A stretch of DNA of 64,000 nucleotides from Paenibacillus_AB hodogayensis (GTDB taxonomy: Bacteria > Bacillota > Bacilli > Paenibacillales > NBRC-103111): the NCBI RefSeq assembly GCF_039536325.1, contig NZ_BAAAYO010000010.1:124001-188000 (forward strand). The letters run 5' to 3'. Shown here in pieces: positions 46,521-54,340 of the stretch. The notes below the pieces were generated by a model. That model ran no database searches, had not been told where the DNA came from, and saw nothing but the letters and a program-made list of their open reading frames with translations. The number at the start of each line of letters is the position of its first letter. The stretch's first letter is position 1. The position numbers and the translations under genes are program-made.

Positions 46521-48182
46521 TTATGCGCTCCTTCCGGTATTCCGGTCTTTGAGTACGCCGGTCAAGTAGGGGAGGATGACGCGAACAACCGTGCCTTCCC
46601 CGTTAGACCGGTGGATTTGGATTCCGAACGGCGCTCCAAAGGCAAGCCGGAGCCGGGTATGAACGTTCCAGAGGCCGATTCGCCGGAAAGGGTTGAAGCC
46701 CGATTGCAGCATCTGGCTCTCCGTAATCTTCTCGAAAGCATCATTATACTTGTTTACCAGCTCAGGGGGCATTCCTTTGCCTTTGTCCTCGATATAGAGC
46801 GAGAACGAGTTCTGCTCCTCCACGCCGGTGATCGCAATCTGGCTTGGCGTGATGCCATGCTGCTCGTAGGCGTGCTGGAATGCATTCTCGACCAGCGGTT
46901 GGACGATGAGGCGGAACATATACACGTTGTCCAGCAGTTCGGAATCTACGTTCATCTCGAATTGCAAGCTCTCGTAGCGCTGCTCCTGGATTTGCATATA
47001 GTTTTGGAGATGGTTCAACTCCTCGCGAAGACTGACCACCTGATCGGGATTGCTCACGCTGTATCGGAACAAATTCGACAAATGCAGCGTCATGCGGCTG
47101 ATCGGTCTCACTTCGGTCACAATCGCGTACGCGTTGATGATTTCCAAGGCATTGTACAAAAAATGCGGATTGATGCGGGATTGCAGCGCCGAAAGCAAAG
47201 AATCCCGGTGCTTCAGCTCCAGCTCCTTTTCCCACAGCCGGTTCATGTGGATCTCGCCCAACAGTTTCTTAATCTCCCAGAACATCCGCGAGAAAACGAT
47301 GAACGCCAGTACGAGAATGAAAGCCCCGACCAACAAAGTCAACAGCTGAAGCCGGATCAGGCCGCCGAGCAGCTCGTATTTGTATGTTTCGGAGACGATC
47401 CTGAACTTCGTTTGTTTGGAAATCTGATACACCATCATTTTTTTGCCGTCCGGACCATCCTGCTCGAGCCGTCCGCTGTCCTCGTTCATTTGGTCGAAAT
47501 CAGGCAGGAGTGTTCCCCATTTTTGACGATCCGTATGGTAAAGGATGCGACCATTCTCTTCGGCGATGGCGAAGGTTCCGTTCGGGCCGTAAGGCTTAAT
47601 ATCCGCGATCTTGACCAATTGATCGATGGAGAGCGCCATGATGAGCGTTCCGGCATGTTCATATGTTACATTGTCGATCACCTTGCGGAACAACGCGAGA
47701 AGCGGTGTACCGTCTTTCACCGACATCCCGACAATTTGGAAGCTGTCCTCCGGCGGGCGCGAGCCGAAGGGTTCGAACGTGTCCGGCAACTTGATCGGGC
47801 TGCCGTAGGCGCCGCCTTTGGCGGTCAGGATGGTGAAGCCGGTTATGTCTTTACGTAGATTCGATTCCAGCTCGGAGGGGAACCTCCCTTTCAGGCGGAA
47901 CATCTCATAGGAATTGCCGGGATCGGCCTTGATAAATTCCTGGATGAGCGGATGGCCTGGAAGCGCCATCGTATCCACCCGGATGCCCGCGAAATATTCG
48001 TCCAGCTGCAACTTGACCCGCTGCACCATTTGCTCATTGTAGTAAATCCCGCTCTCCTCGATCATCTCCGCCGATTTAGCGTACCAAATCAGACAAACGG
48101 CCAGGAACGGGACAATGAACAGCACGACAAAGAAAATGAGTAAATTTTTCTTGATGGACAACGGCTGAAGCAGGCTTCTCAC
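46521..48182 (-). CDS. YesM-type sensor histidine kinase
   Basis: The protein has about 553 residues. Membrane helix near residues 12-33, extracellular Cache domain, second helix near 263-285, HAMP region, His_kinase domain with the phospho-histidine in RINPHFLYNALE (about 332), and ATPase with PLVENAFQHAY and EDKGKGMP. GTG 48182 is seven bases after AGGAGG; ATG 48188 is too close to it. Its stop is followed almost at once by the response-regulator start. Confidence 0.92.
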   Translation of the reverse strand: MRSLLQPLSIKKNLLIFFVVLFIVPFLAVCLIWYAKSAEMIEESGIYYNEQMVQRVKLQLDEYFAGIRVDTMALPGHPLIQEFIKADPGNSYEMFRLKGRFPSELESNLRKDITGFTILTAKGGAYGSPIKLPDTFEPFGSRPPEDSFQIVGMSVKDGTPLLALFRKVIDNVTYEHAGTLIMALSIDQLVKIADIKPYGPNGTFAIAEENGRILYHTDRQKWGTLLPDFDQMNEDSGRLEQDGPDGKKMMVYQISKQTKFRIVSETYKYELLGGLIRLQLLTLLVGAFILVLAFIVFSRMFWEIKKLLGEIHMNRLWEKELELKHRDSLLSALQSRINPHFLYNALEIINAYAIVTEVRPISRMTLHLSNLFRYSVSNPDQVVSLREELNHLQNYMQIQEQRYESLQFEMNVDSELLDNVYMFRLIVQPLVENAFQHAYEQHGITPSQIAITGVEEQNSFSLYIEDKGKGMPPELVNKYNDAFEKITESQMLQSGFNPFRRIGLWNVHTRLRLAFGAPFGIQIHRSNGEGTVVRVILPYLTGVLKDRNTGRSA

Positions 48183-48417
48183 GGGCATCCCTCCTGAAAG
48201 CTGGTAAAATGCAATAAAAACATGCGACAAACCCGCCACATGTTTGTAGTGATCAAGCTACTTGCTTATTCATGCACAATAATGCTCATTTTACCTCAGA
48301 TTATCCGAGGTGAATTCGCGTGTCAAACCACATTTCCAACATCTTTCAGTATCGGGTGCAGGTTTACGAAACCTTTAAATGAAAGGGTTTTCAAGAGGGA
48401 GATTTTGGAGCAAAGAA

Positions 48418-48446
48418 AAAACTCATGTCTATGTGACGTGAGTTTT
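48418..48446 (-). terminator. Terminator after the MazE-like gene
   Basis: AAAACTCA at 48418-48425 pairs with TGAGTTTT at 48439-48446, and on the minus strand a TTTTTTCTTT run follows. The region 48183-48417 upstream of the kinase shows no gene. Confidence 0.7.
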
Positions 48447-48479
48447 GATTAAGCAGTAGTCGACCTATCCTATCTCTGG

Positions 48480-48767
48480 TTACCGCAAAGTCCAGAGGCC
48501 TTCTCCTGTCTGGGTTTCGGCGATTTTTTTGTGGTTATCGCTAATTTTCAAGAATGATGGAATAAACCAAAATACCTTCCTATGAAGATTTTCCGGCGTT
48601 ACCCTGGAAAGGAGTTCATCCAGATTTGCCGATTTTGGCTTTATTACAAAGTGACCATCTTCCACGTCGAGATCGACCTCAGAGCCTACCTCAAGACCGA
48701 CCTTCACGGCAAGGGACTTCGGGATTCGAATTCCCAAGCTGTTTCCCCGCTTTTGAACCTCAAACAT
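48480..48767 (-). CDS. MazE/AbrB-fold antitoxin-like protein, C-terminus divergent
   Basis: The ORF encodes 95 residues. The first 60 are a clear MazE-type SpoVT/AbrB DNA-binding fold (VQKRGNSLGIRIPKSLA, VDLDVEDGHFVIKP, LDELLSRVTPENLH). The last 30 residues do not resemble the usual acidic toxin-binding tail, and no MazF-like gene follows. The ribosome site is poor. It may be a relic of a toxin-antitoxin pair that keeps only the DNA-binding half. Confidence 0.6.
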   Translation of the reverse strand: MFEVQKRGNSLGIRIPKSLAVKVGLEVGSEVDLDVEDGHFVIKPKSANLDELLSRVTPENLHRKVFWFIPSFLKISDNHKKIAETQTGEGLWTLR

Positions 48768-48841
48768 GGATCCGCCCCAATAAAGTTAGTTTGCGTGTGG
48801 CAACAAGTCGCCGCTTCTCCGGTTCGCCTCGTTTATCCGCT

Positions 48842-49225
48842 TCATTCCACCGATACAGCAGGCTGATCGTCGGGAAACTTCGTCGATGACTGGCGCTCGC
48901 GCTTCGACCGCATATGCTCCGCGTGGTTGCTCCCCCATTCTTGGAGGGACTGGAGCGTCGGCTGCAGACTGTAGCCGTATTCGGTCAGCGAATATTCAAC
49001 CCGTGGCGGAACCTCCGCATAGACGATCCGTTTGATAATATCGTCTTCCTCCAATTCCCGCAAATGGGCGGTCAGCACTTTTTTCGTAATGTCGGGAATG
49101 CCGTGCTGCAGCTCGCTGAACCGTTTCGTCCCTTGAAAAAGCAAATGCAGGATAGCCAGCTTCCATTTGCCAACAATGACGTTCAACGTTTTATCGAGCA
49201 TGCAGGATTCGGGATTGTGTTCCAT
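48842..49225 (-). CDS. HxlR-family transcriptional regulator
   Basis: The protein has 127 residues, a winged helix with KWKLAILHLLFQGTKRFSEL and VLTAHLRELEEDDII. An N-terminal cysteine (NPESCMLDKTLNV) sits where the redox-sensing cysteine of YodB/HypR-like proteins is found. ATG 49225 has AAAGGAG eight bases upstream. It is divergent from a DoxX-family gene, which is its likely target, with a palindrome between them. Confidence 0.9.
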   Translation of the reverse strand: MEHNPESCMLDKTLNVIVGKWKLAILHLLFQGTKRFSELQHGIPDITKKVLTAHLRELEEDDIIKRIVYAEVPPRVEYSLTEYGYSLQPTLQSLQEWGSNHAEHMRSKRERQSSTKFPDDQPAVSVE

Positions 49226-49289
49226 CAATAGGCTCCTTTCATGCATGGTTACTTGAAGGTTACCGGGACACTTAAATGTGCCTCCTTCC

Positions 49290-49314
49290 GAAAGCACAAA
49301 GCTTTCTATATAAT
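49290..49314 (+). promoter_or_regulatory. Operator-like palindrome and -10 box of the DoxX gene
   Basis: GAAAGC and GCTTTC flank a 5-nt centre (49290-49306), directly followed by TATAAT at 49309-49314. A protein bound to the palindrome would cover the promoter; the adjacent HxlR regulator is the obvious candidate. Confidence 0.5.
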
Positions 49315-49357
49315 AGCACGTAAGTTACTAATTATAAATAAGGGAGTTGTTCACGAA

Positions 49358-49726
49358 ATGACTATCGTATCAATCGTCCTGCAAAGCTTGCTAGCCCTTC
49401 TGTTCCTAGCCGCCGGCGGCAGCAAGCTGGGGGGTGCGAAGCAGCAAGTCGAATCGTTCCGGCATTTAGGGCTGCCACAATGGTTTCGCGTCATCACCGG
49501 CCTCGTGCAATATATTGGAGTGGCAGGACTCATTGCCGGCTATTTCTTCCCGGGTTTAGCAGGCTGGGCCGGCCTTTGGTTGGGCGTCACAATGATCGGG
49601 GCGTGCCTGGCGCATATTCGGGCCAAAGATCCGATCGGTAAATCACTACCGGCTTTCGTTATCGCCGTCATCGCCATTGTTGTTTTTATCTTGAACATAA
49701 ACGCGATGGCCAATCCATTTGCTTGA
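49358..49726 (+). CDS. DoxX-family membrane protein
   Basis: The protein has 122 residues with four membrane helices and the DoxX features LLALLFLAAGGSKL and ARKAKDP-like loop (IRAKDPIG). DoxX proteins are linked to redox or thiol stress in some bacteria. GGGAG lies eleven bases before the ATG. The gene is probably regulated by the divergent HxlR protein. Confidence 0.85.
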   Translation: MTIVSIVLQSLLALLFLAAGGSKLGGAKQQVESFRHLGLPQWFRVITGLVQYIGVAGLIAGYFFPGLAGWAGLWLGVTMIGACLAHIRAKDPIGKSLPAFVIAVIAIVVFILNINAMANPFA

Positions 49727-49996
49727 AAACAAACCCGCACCGTTTTCCATATGCTATTGCAAATGTAATTTCATTACTAAGATTCGGCAAAGTGTCAACA
49801 TGCTACAAGTCGACGCGCACAGCCTTGGTCCGCTTTTGGGTGCAGCTCGGTACGAACGTTTTCCGCTAGGATACCAACGGGACCCCAACTGCGTTTACGG
49901 CGACTGCAACAACAGGCTGCCAGTATAAACCGGATGTCTCTACAGCGACGGCGAAAATGCGCCGTTTCGCGTATCCCGGTCTCATACGCTTGCGAT

Positions 49997-50038
49997 AAAG
50001 CTGCGGCTGAAAGGTTACCTTTCACCTTGCGGCTTTTT
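49997..50038 (+). terminator. Terminator-like hairpin in the DoxX-UPF0158 gap
   Basis: A long imperfect stem with core TGAAAGG-TTA-CCTTTCA ends in GGCTTTTTG on the plus strand. It lies 270 nt after the DoxX gene. The rest of 49727-50094 holds only an apparently non-coding open frame. Confidence 0.5.
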
Positions 50039-50094
50039 GTCGTACCCCAAAACCCGAATGCAGCATTGAAGCCGATTCGGCAGCCAAATTCATT

Positions 50095-50467
50095 GAGGCC
50101 GCACGAACGGTTTGGATCGCTATCGGCGCCTAATGCATCCTTGAATCTTCGGAATATTTTCTTGCCGCCGCTCAAGACGCTAATCAAAGTTGATCTTAAT
50201 TTTTCATCTGCGACCGTTTCGGCAAAATCAATCATGTCCGTGTACCCTTCATCTGACTCCCGCTGCGGTATTCGAAAATAAACTTCATTAAACCCTTCTT
50301 CAACGACCTCGTTTAACTCTTCGTCCTCTTCATCCCGGTCAAACTCTCGTAACGTGACAACATCACCCGTTTCAATATTCAAAAAAGAGTCCAACCCATC
50401 TACATAGAAATCATAGGTGCCCACGAGCTCCTGAAACCTGCTGGTTTGTCAACTTCAATTCTTTCAT
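50095..50467 (-). pseudogene. UPF0158-family gene, frameshifted near the start and lacking its 3' end
   Basis: ATG 50467 with GGAGG upstream starts MKELKLTNQQV. Removing one T near 50437 restores QELVGTYDFYVDGLDSF, then FLNIETGDVVTL and KKIFRRFKDALG, typical of UPF0158 proteins. After about 50100 the similarity stops although the frame stays open to 49795, so the C-terminal third was replaced or shifted. Function of the family is unknown. Confidence 0.7.
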
Positions 50468-50614
50468 AAGACCTCCACCGATTTTAACACTTTTAAGCTC
50501 GATCCCCGTCAAGCGCTCCGCTGCCGGCGATGCAGGATGGCAAGCAAAGGTCATTGAAAAGCTGAACCGTTTTCTTTATACTTAGGCTATCGTGGAACGA
50601 AGGAGCTGGTAACG

Positions 50615-50707
50615 ATGGCAATAAAAGATTGCCGGATTGGCGAAGTCTCATGCAAAGCCTGTTATTGGGGCGATTCTTTGCATGGGCGGAACGTTTTGGC
50701 AAGCTAA
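50615..50707 (+). CDS. Possible 30-residue leader peptide before the FusB-type gene
   Basis: AAGGAG stands nine bases before an ATG that opens a 30-codon frame with three cysteines (MAIKDCRIGEVSCKACYWGD at the start). It ends 85 nt before the EF-G-binding protein gene and overlaps a nested inverted-repeat region. I recall leader peptides in front of inducible fusB genes, so a regulatory role is plausible. The peptide itself was not recognised. Confidence 0.4.
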   Translation: MAIKDCRIGEVSCKACYWGDSLHGRNVLAS

Positions 50708-50750
50708 ATCGCCCGCACCCGCAGTCATCGTTTCTGGTAATGGGCTTTGC
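50652..50750 (+). promoter_or_regulatory. Nested stem-loop region upstream of the FusB-type gene
   Basis: Two perfect 8-bp pairs are nested: GCAAAGCC (50652-50659) with GGCTTTGC (50743-50750), and GGGCGATT (50668-50675) with AATCGCCC (50707-50714). The inner right arm begins at the stop codon of the small ORF. This could be an attenuator-like leader structure; the downstream ribosome site is not in the stems. Confidence 0.4.
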
Positions 50751-50792
50751 ACCTGATTTTCCAAGAATCTATGGAGAAAGGGCTGTAAAGCG

Positions 50793-51440
50793 ATGCATTC
50801 GCCATTTATTAGAAACCATCAATATAATATGATCAAAAAACAGGCCGGCCTGGTGCTGTATGCGCTGCGTACCGTAGCCGACCGCAATGTGATCCAATCC
50901 GTCAGAGAAACCGCAGAGTTCACGATAGCCGAGCTGTTTCGGGAGCCCGAGCAGCGCGAACGGGTTCAAGGCATTTCCCGATTGGAGATAGCGGAGCAGT
51001 TTGAAGCGTATTTAGCGGAGTTGAAGTCCGAGCTACTAGAGTTTCCGCCGCTGACGGAGAAGCAGATTGTAAAGCTGTTTCCTAAGAACAAGAAGCTCAA
51101 GGTGCCGGATCTGAATCTGTTGGACCGACGCAGCCTGTCCTACTTGAGCTGGACGGACATCGCGACGAACAAGATGTTTCTGGTTTATCCGCTGGACGGC
51201 CAATGGATCGGCTTGGAGGGCAGCTTCACACCGACGCATAAAAAAAGCTACTGCTTTGTTTGCAATCGGCAAGAGGATTTGTCGTTATTCTCGGCGCTTT
51301 CGAAGAAAAGACCGGAAAAAGCCTCGCCCGATTACTATAAGACCGTCGGCAATTATTTATGCACCGACCATGAGAAATGCAATCGAAACATTACCGACCT
51401 CTCCGCTCTGGAGAAATTTATAGCCGCCGTTACGCAATAA
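50793..51440 (+). CDS. FusB/FusC-type elongation factor G-binding protein
   Basis: The protein has 215 residues, the normal length. An N-terminal helical half is followed by a treble-clef zinc domain with CFVC and CTDHEKC ligands. Proteins of this family bind EF-G and release it from stalled ribosomes; some give fusidic acid resistance. Whether this chromosomal member confers resistance cannot be read from the sequence. AAAGG lies eleven bases before the ATG. Confidence 0.9.
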   Translation: MHSPFIRNHQYNMIKKQAGLVLYALRTVADRNVIQSVRETAEFTIAELFREPEQRERVQGISRLEIAEQFEAYLAELKSELLEFPPLTEKQIVKLFPKNKKLKVPDLNLLDRRSLSYLSWTDIATNKMFLVYPLDGQWIGLEGSFTPTHKKSYCFVCNRQEDLSLFSALSKKRPEKASPDYYKTVGNYLCTDHEKCNRNITDLSALEKFIAAVTQ

Positions 51441-51477
51441 ACTGCGAAGGCGCCATATCGTATGGAATGACAGGCAA

Positions 51478-51528
51478 AAACCATTGAATCGAAGTGCGGC
51501 TGCACTTGCGGATTCAATGGTTTGTTTT
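51478..51528. terminator. Strong terminator after the FusB-type gene
   Basis: AAACCATTGAATC at 51478-51490 pairs with GATTCAATGGTTT at 51511-51523, then GTTTT. The loop holds a second small stem (AAGTGC-GCACTT). It separates convergent genes. Confidence 0.88.
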
Positions 51529-51532
51529 CGCT

Positions 51533-51808
51533 TCACTCGGGATTCGCATGATTTTCGTACACGATTCCCCGTATCCGTTCTTCACTCAAATGATAGATTC
51601 GAGATAATTCCGATATGCCGACACCATCCATATATTTCTGATAAATATCTTTGTTTCTCCGTGCCATTTCATCGCGAGTTCCGCTATGTGCTCCCCATCC
51701 CTTGCGTTCGGTCTGAGGAATATACAGGTGTTGGCCTCTGACATATTTCTGAATTTCTTGAATCAAGCTTTCTGGCAGGATATCGCGCGCGTTTTTATAT
51801 CGTTTCAT
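51533..51808 (-). CDS. CD3324-family small protein
   Basis: The protein has 91 residues and matches what I recall of the CD3324 family: KNARDILPESLIQEIQKYV, YIPQTERKGWG and a C-terminal helix-turn-helix-like part (ISELSRIYHLSEERIRGIVY). It probably binds nucleic acid; the function is not established. GGAGAGGGG precedes the ATG. It overlaps the preceding gene by four bases (ATGA). Confidence 0.85.
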   Translation of the reverse strand: MKRYKNARDILPESLIQEIQKYVRGQHLYIPQTERKGWGAHSGTRDEMARRNKDIYQKYMDGVGISELSRIYHLSEERIRGIVYENHANPE

Positions 51809-52326
51809 TTCCCCTCTCCTACCGCCTTGGTGAGTGCGAAAAAGCTGCTGCGGATCTCGTCGAAGCCTTCCCGAATCAGAAGCGTAAATACATCCGCATG
51901 CTTGAGAGACATTAAACAATTGACGGCATGCAACTCCAACTGTTTCATGGAGTATAGTACACCTTGCAAAAATTGTTTTCGTTCCTCGCGCGATAACGCA
52001 AATGGCTGCCGGAAATGAAGATTAAACGCCGTTGCGGAAAGAACAGGGCTGTTCGGGTCGACCTTTATTACTTTGTAATAAGCGAGAGCCATAATTTCAT
52101 CTTGAGCGTTTCGCAACGTTAAGAGAACATGGCTGGGCGCGTTCGCTCTAAATTGATGCTTGAATATGACCGCGTTAGGGGTATTGCCGTCCTCAAGCAA
52201 TATTCGATAAACTTCATGTACATCAACGGTATCCGCCGCAATGGATTCGGTATTCAAGCTTTCGGGAACTTCCCAATCTTGCAAATGAAGGCGAGTGGAA
52301 ATACGCGCATAATCATCGGACGTCAT
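51805..52326 (-). CDS. Hypothetical protein, 173 residues
   Basis: A soluble protein without signal peptide or membrane segment. The later half (HVLLTLRNAQDEIMALAYY) and the helix near residues 110-130 have an acyltransferase-like (GNAT) feel, but no motif is firm. No ribosome site precedes ATG 52326, so a different start or a lost 5' end is possible. It is coupled by ATGA overlap to the CD3324-family gene. Confidence 0.6.
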   Translation of the reverse strand: MTSDDYARISTRLHLQDWEVPESLNTESIAADTVDVHEVYRILLEDGNTPNAVIFKHQFRANAPSHVLLTLRNAQDEIMALAYYKVIKVDPNSPVLSATAFNLHFRQPFALSREERKQFLQGVLYSMKQLELHAVNCLMSLKHADVFTLLIREGFDEIRSSFFALTKAVGEGK

Positions 52327-52422
52327 TATGCCAGTTTTTCACACCCGTTAACATCTCGTTCATTTGTATAAAAAAACTCAAACGAGCATTTCAGCAGGTC
52401 ATGAAGCCGACTAAGTTCATGA

Positions 52423-52428
52423 TATAAT
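52423..52428 (+). promoter_or_regulatory. Candidate -10 box of the FetAB-like operon
   Basis: TATAAT lies 82 nt before the TTG start; TCATGA about 18 nt upstream is a poor -35 element. No riboswitch-like structure was identified between the promoter and the gene. Confidence 0.4.
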
Positions 52429-52509
52429 AGGTCACGGTATTTCTTGGGACATACCACGGGAACTCGGTGCGAAAGCCGACCGTAGATAAAGGAAAGGAGC
52501 AGCTCGATT

Positions 52510-53262
52510 TTGACTGCCAGGTTTGAAATTCAGGGATTGGCAAGAAAATTGCGGAATCAGGAAAAAGGGGGCTCCCCTTATTTATTTGCCGAAGTATCGG
52601 CCGTAATCGGACAGCCGGAGCGCATCTCCGTCATTGGCGCCTCGGGACAAGGGAAAAGCACCTTGCTGCGCACGCTGGCACTGCTTGAATCGCCGGATCA
52701 GGGCGACATGATATATGAAGGTGTCTCGTACCGGAAGTACGATCCCAGGATGTGGAGAAAGCAAATCTGTTACGTCGCCCAGCAGGCGGTCATGCTGCCG
52801 GGCAGTGTGGAGGACAACTTGCGAACGGCAAGCCGTCTCCATGGCGGTTCCTATGACGAACGTCTTGCCTCGCGGCTGCTCGAGGAAGCCATGTTGGCGG
52901 AACTGGACCGGAATAAACCGGCCGGCGATTTGTCGGGCGGAGAGAAGCAGCGGATTGCCTTGATTCGATCGATGCTGTTACGGCCGTCCGTTCTATTACT
53001 GGACGAAGTTACGTCCGCATTGGACAGGAATAGCGCACGGGCAGTGGAACAGCTGCTGCTGCGCTGGCAGGCGGAAGAGGGCGGGACGATGATTTGGATC
53101 ACCCATGATTTGGAGCAGGCGGAGCGTACGAGCCATAGAACCTGGTTTATGTCCGGCAGTACGTTGCTGGAGGACCGGCAGACCGCGGAATTTTTTCGGC
53201 AACCGGCAACGGAAGCGGGACGTCAATTCATCCGGATTCCTGCAAACGAGGCCACGCTATGA
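52510..53262 (+). CDS. ABC transporter ATPase (FetA/YbbL-like)
   Basis: The protein has 250 residues: Walker A GASGQGKST, Q loop CYVAQQ, signature LSGGEKQR, Walker B VLLLDEVTSALD and H loop ITHD. It starts at TTG with AAGGAG ten bases upstream. It overlaps the permease gene by four bases (ATGA). In E. coli the FetAB pair exports iron and protects from oxidative stress; a similar role is inferred. Confidence 0.88.
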   Translation: MTARFEIQGLARKLRNQEKGGSPYLFAEVSAVIGQPERISVIGASGQGKSTLLRTLALLESPDQGDMIYEGVSYRKYDPRMWRKQICYVAQQAVMLPGSVEDNLRTASRLHGGSYDERLASRLLEEAMLAELDRNKPAGDLSGGEKQRIALIRSMLLRPSVLLLDEVTSALDRNSARAVEQLLLRWQAEEGGTMIWITHDLEQAERTSHRTWFMSGSTLLEDRQTAEFFRQPATEAGRQFIRIPANEATL

Positions 53263-54020
53263 CGCTGTTGACGCTTAGCTTCACCTTGTTGTTCGTATTG
53301 GCGACCATGCTAGTTTCGGTTTGGCAGAAACTGGGGCTGGAAAAAGAAATTGCGATCGGTACCGTCCGATCGGCGGTTCAACTGCTGGCTATCGGCTATG
53401 TGCTCCAGTACATTTTCCGCACGGAGAATGTTATCTATTTGGTGTTCATGATAGCGCTGATGATTGCAGTAGCATCCAGCAACGCGGCGCGGCGCGGTGC
53501 CGGCATGCCGGGGATTCTATGGAGAGTCGCGGTTTCCATAGCGGTGACGGAGCTGCTGTTGATGGGCCTGCTGCTGGGCTTGAAGATGATCGAGCCTTCT
53601 CCCCAATACATCATTCCCATTAGCGGAATGACCATCGGGAGCGCCATGATTGTAGCCGGGCTGTTCATGAACCAAATCCGAAGAGAGGTTCAGTCTACGA
53701 AAGGCGAGATTGAAGTCCTGCTCGCGCTCGGGGCTACAGCGAAGCAGGCGCTCCAGGAGGTGCGGAAAAGGGCGGTTAAATTCAGCATGATCCCCACCAT
53801 CGACGGGATGAAGACCGTCGGCCTCGTTCAGCTGCCCGGGATGATGACCGGCATGATTGTTGCGGGGGCCGATCCCGTAGAAGCGGTGCGTTATCAAATT
53901 CTAATTGTCTTTTCCTTCACCGGCTCCGCAGCCATTACAAGCATGCTGTTAAGCATGCTCTCTTACAGGCTGCTGCTTACGAAAGGGCTGCAGCTGAAAT
54001 CGTTCCACGAACCCAAGTAA
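53259..54020 (+). CDS. ABC transporter permease (FetB/YbbM-like, UPF0014)
   Basis: The protein has 253 residues with six or seven membrane helices and the family's conserved stretch IPTIDGMKTVGLVQLPGMMT. It forms a two-gene exporter with the ATPase encoded upstream. Confidence 0.9.
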   Translation: MTLLTLSFTLLFVLATMLVSVWQKLGLEKEIAIGTVRSAVQLLAIGYVLQYIFRTENVIYLVFMIALMIAVASSNAARRGAGMPGILWRVAVSIAVTELLLMGLLLGLKMIEPSPQYIIPISGMTIGSAMIVAGLFMNQIRREVQSTKGEIEVLLALGATAKQALQEVRKRAVKFSMIPTIDGMKTVGLVQLPGMMTGMIVAGADPVEAVRYQILIVFSFTGSAAITSMLLSMLSYRLLLTKGLQLKSFHEPK

Positions 54021-54340
54021 GCCTTGCTTCCATTCTTAATGTAAACGAGCCATGATCCGTCGTTATGCGCATTTTCGGCAATAATGGTGAACACGGAGTG
54101 CTGGGCGGTAGCGTCCATACGATGAACCAAAAATATGACCCGGACAACGGTCTTGACGATGCCGGAGGGCTTCCTTATTGAATTCATAGCGGTAAAAAAC
54201 GAGCTTGGGACATCGATCATGTTACGGCGCAGCCAACTGATTCGATAGTCCTATTTTTCGCCAAATAAATGCTGACAGAAATAGGTCTTGTGGGTTAAGA
54301 TTAACAGTATGCCGATTATAAAAGAGGAGGAACAATCGCT
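54021..54340 (+). other. 320-nt gap before the SLH/Ig-like gene
   Basis: No convincing gene is present; a minus-strand frame at 53963-54220 lacks a ribosome site and overlaps the permease gene. Near the right end TTAAGA and TATAAA (16-nt spacing, about 54295-54322) could be the promoter of the following gene, which has a GAGGAGG ribosome site. Confidence 0.4.

Noticed and set aside
53963..54220. An 85-codon minus-strand frame in the gap after the FetB-like gene
   Set aside because: It overlaps the permease gene, lacks a ribosome site and resembles nothing known.
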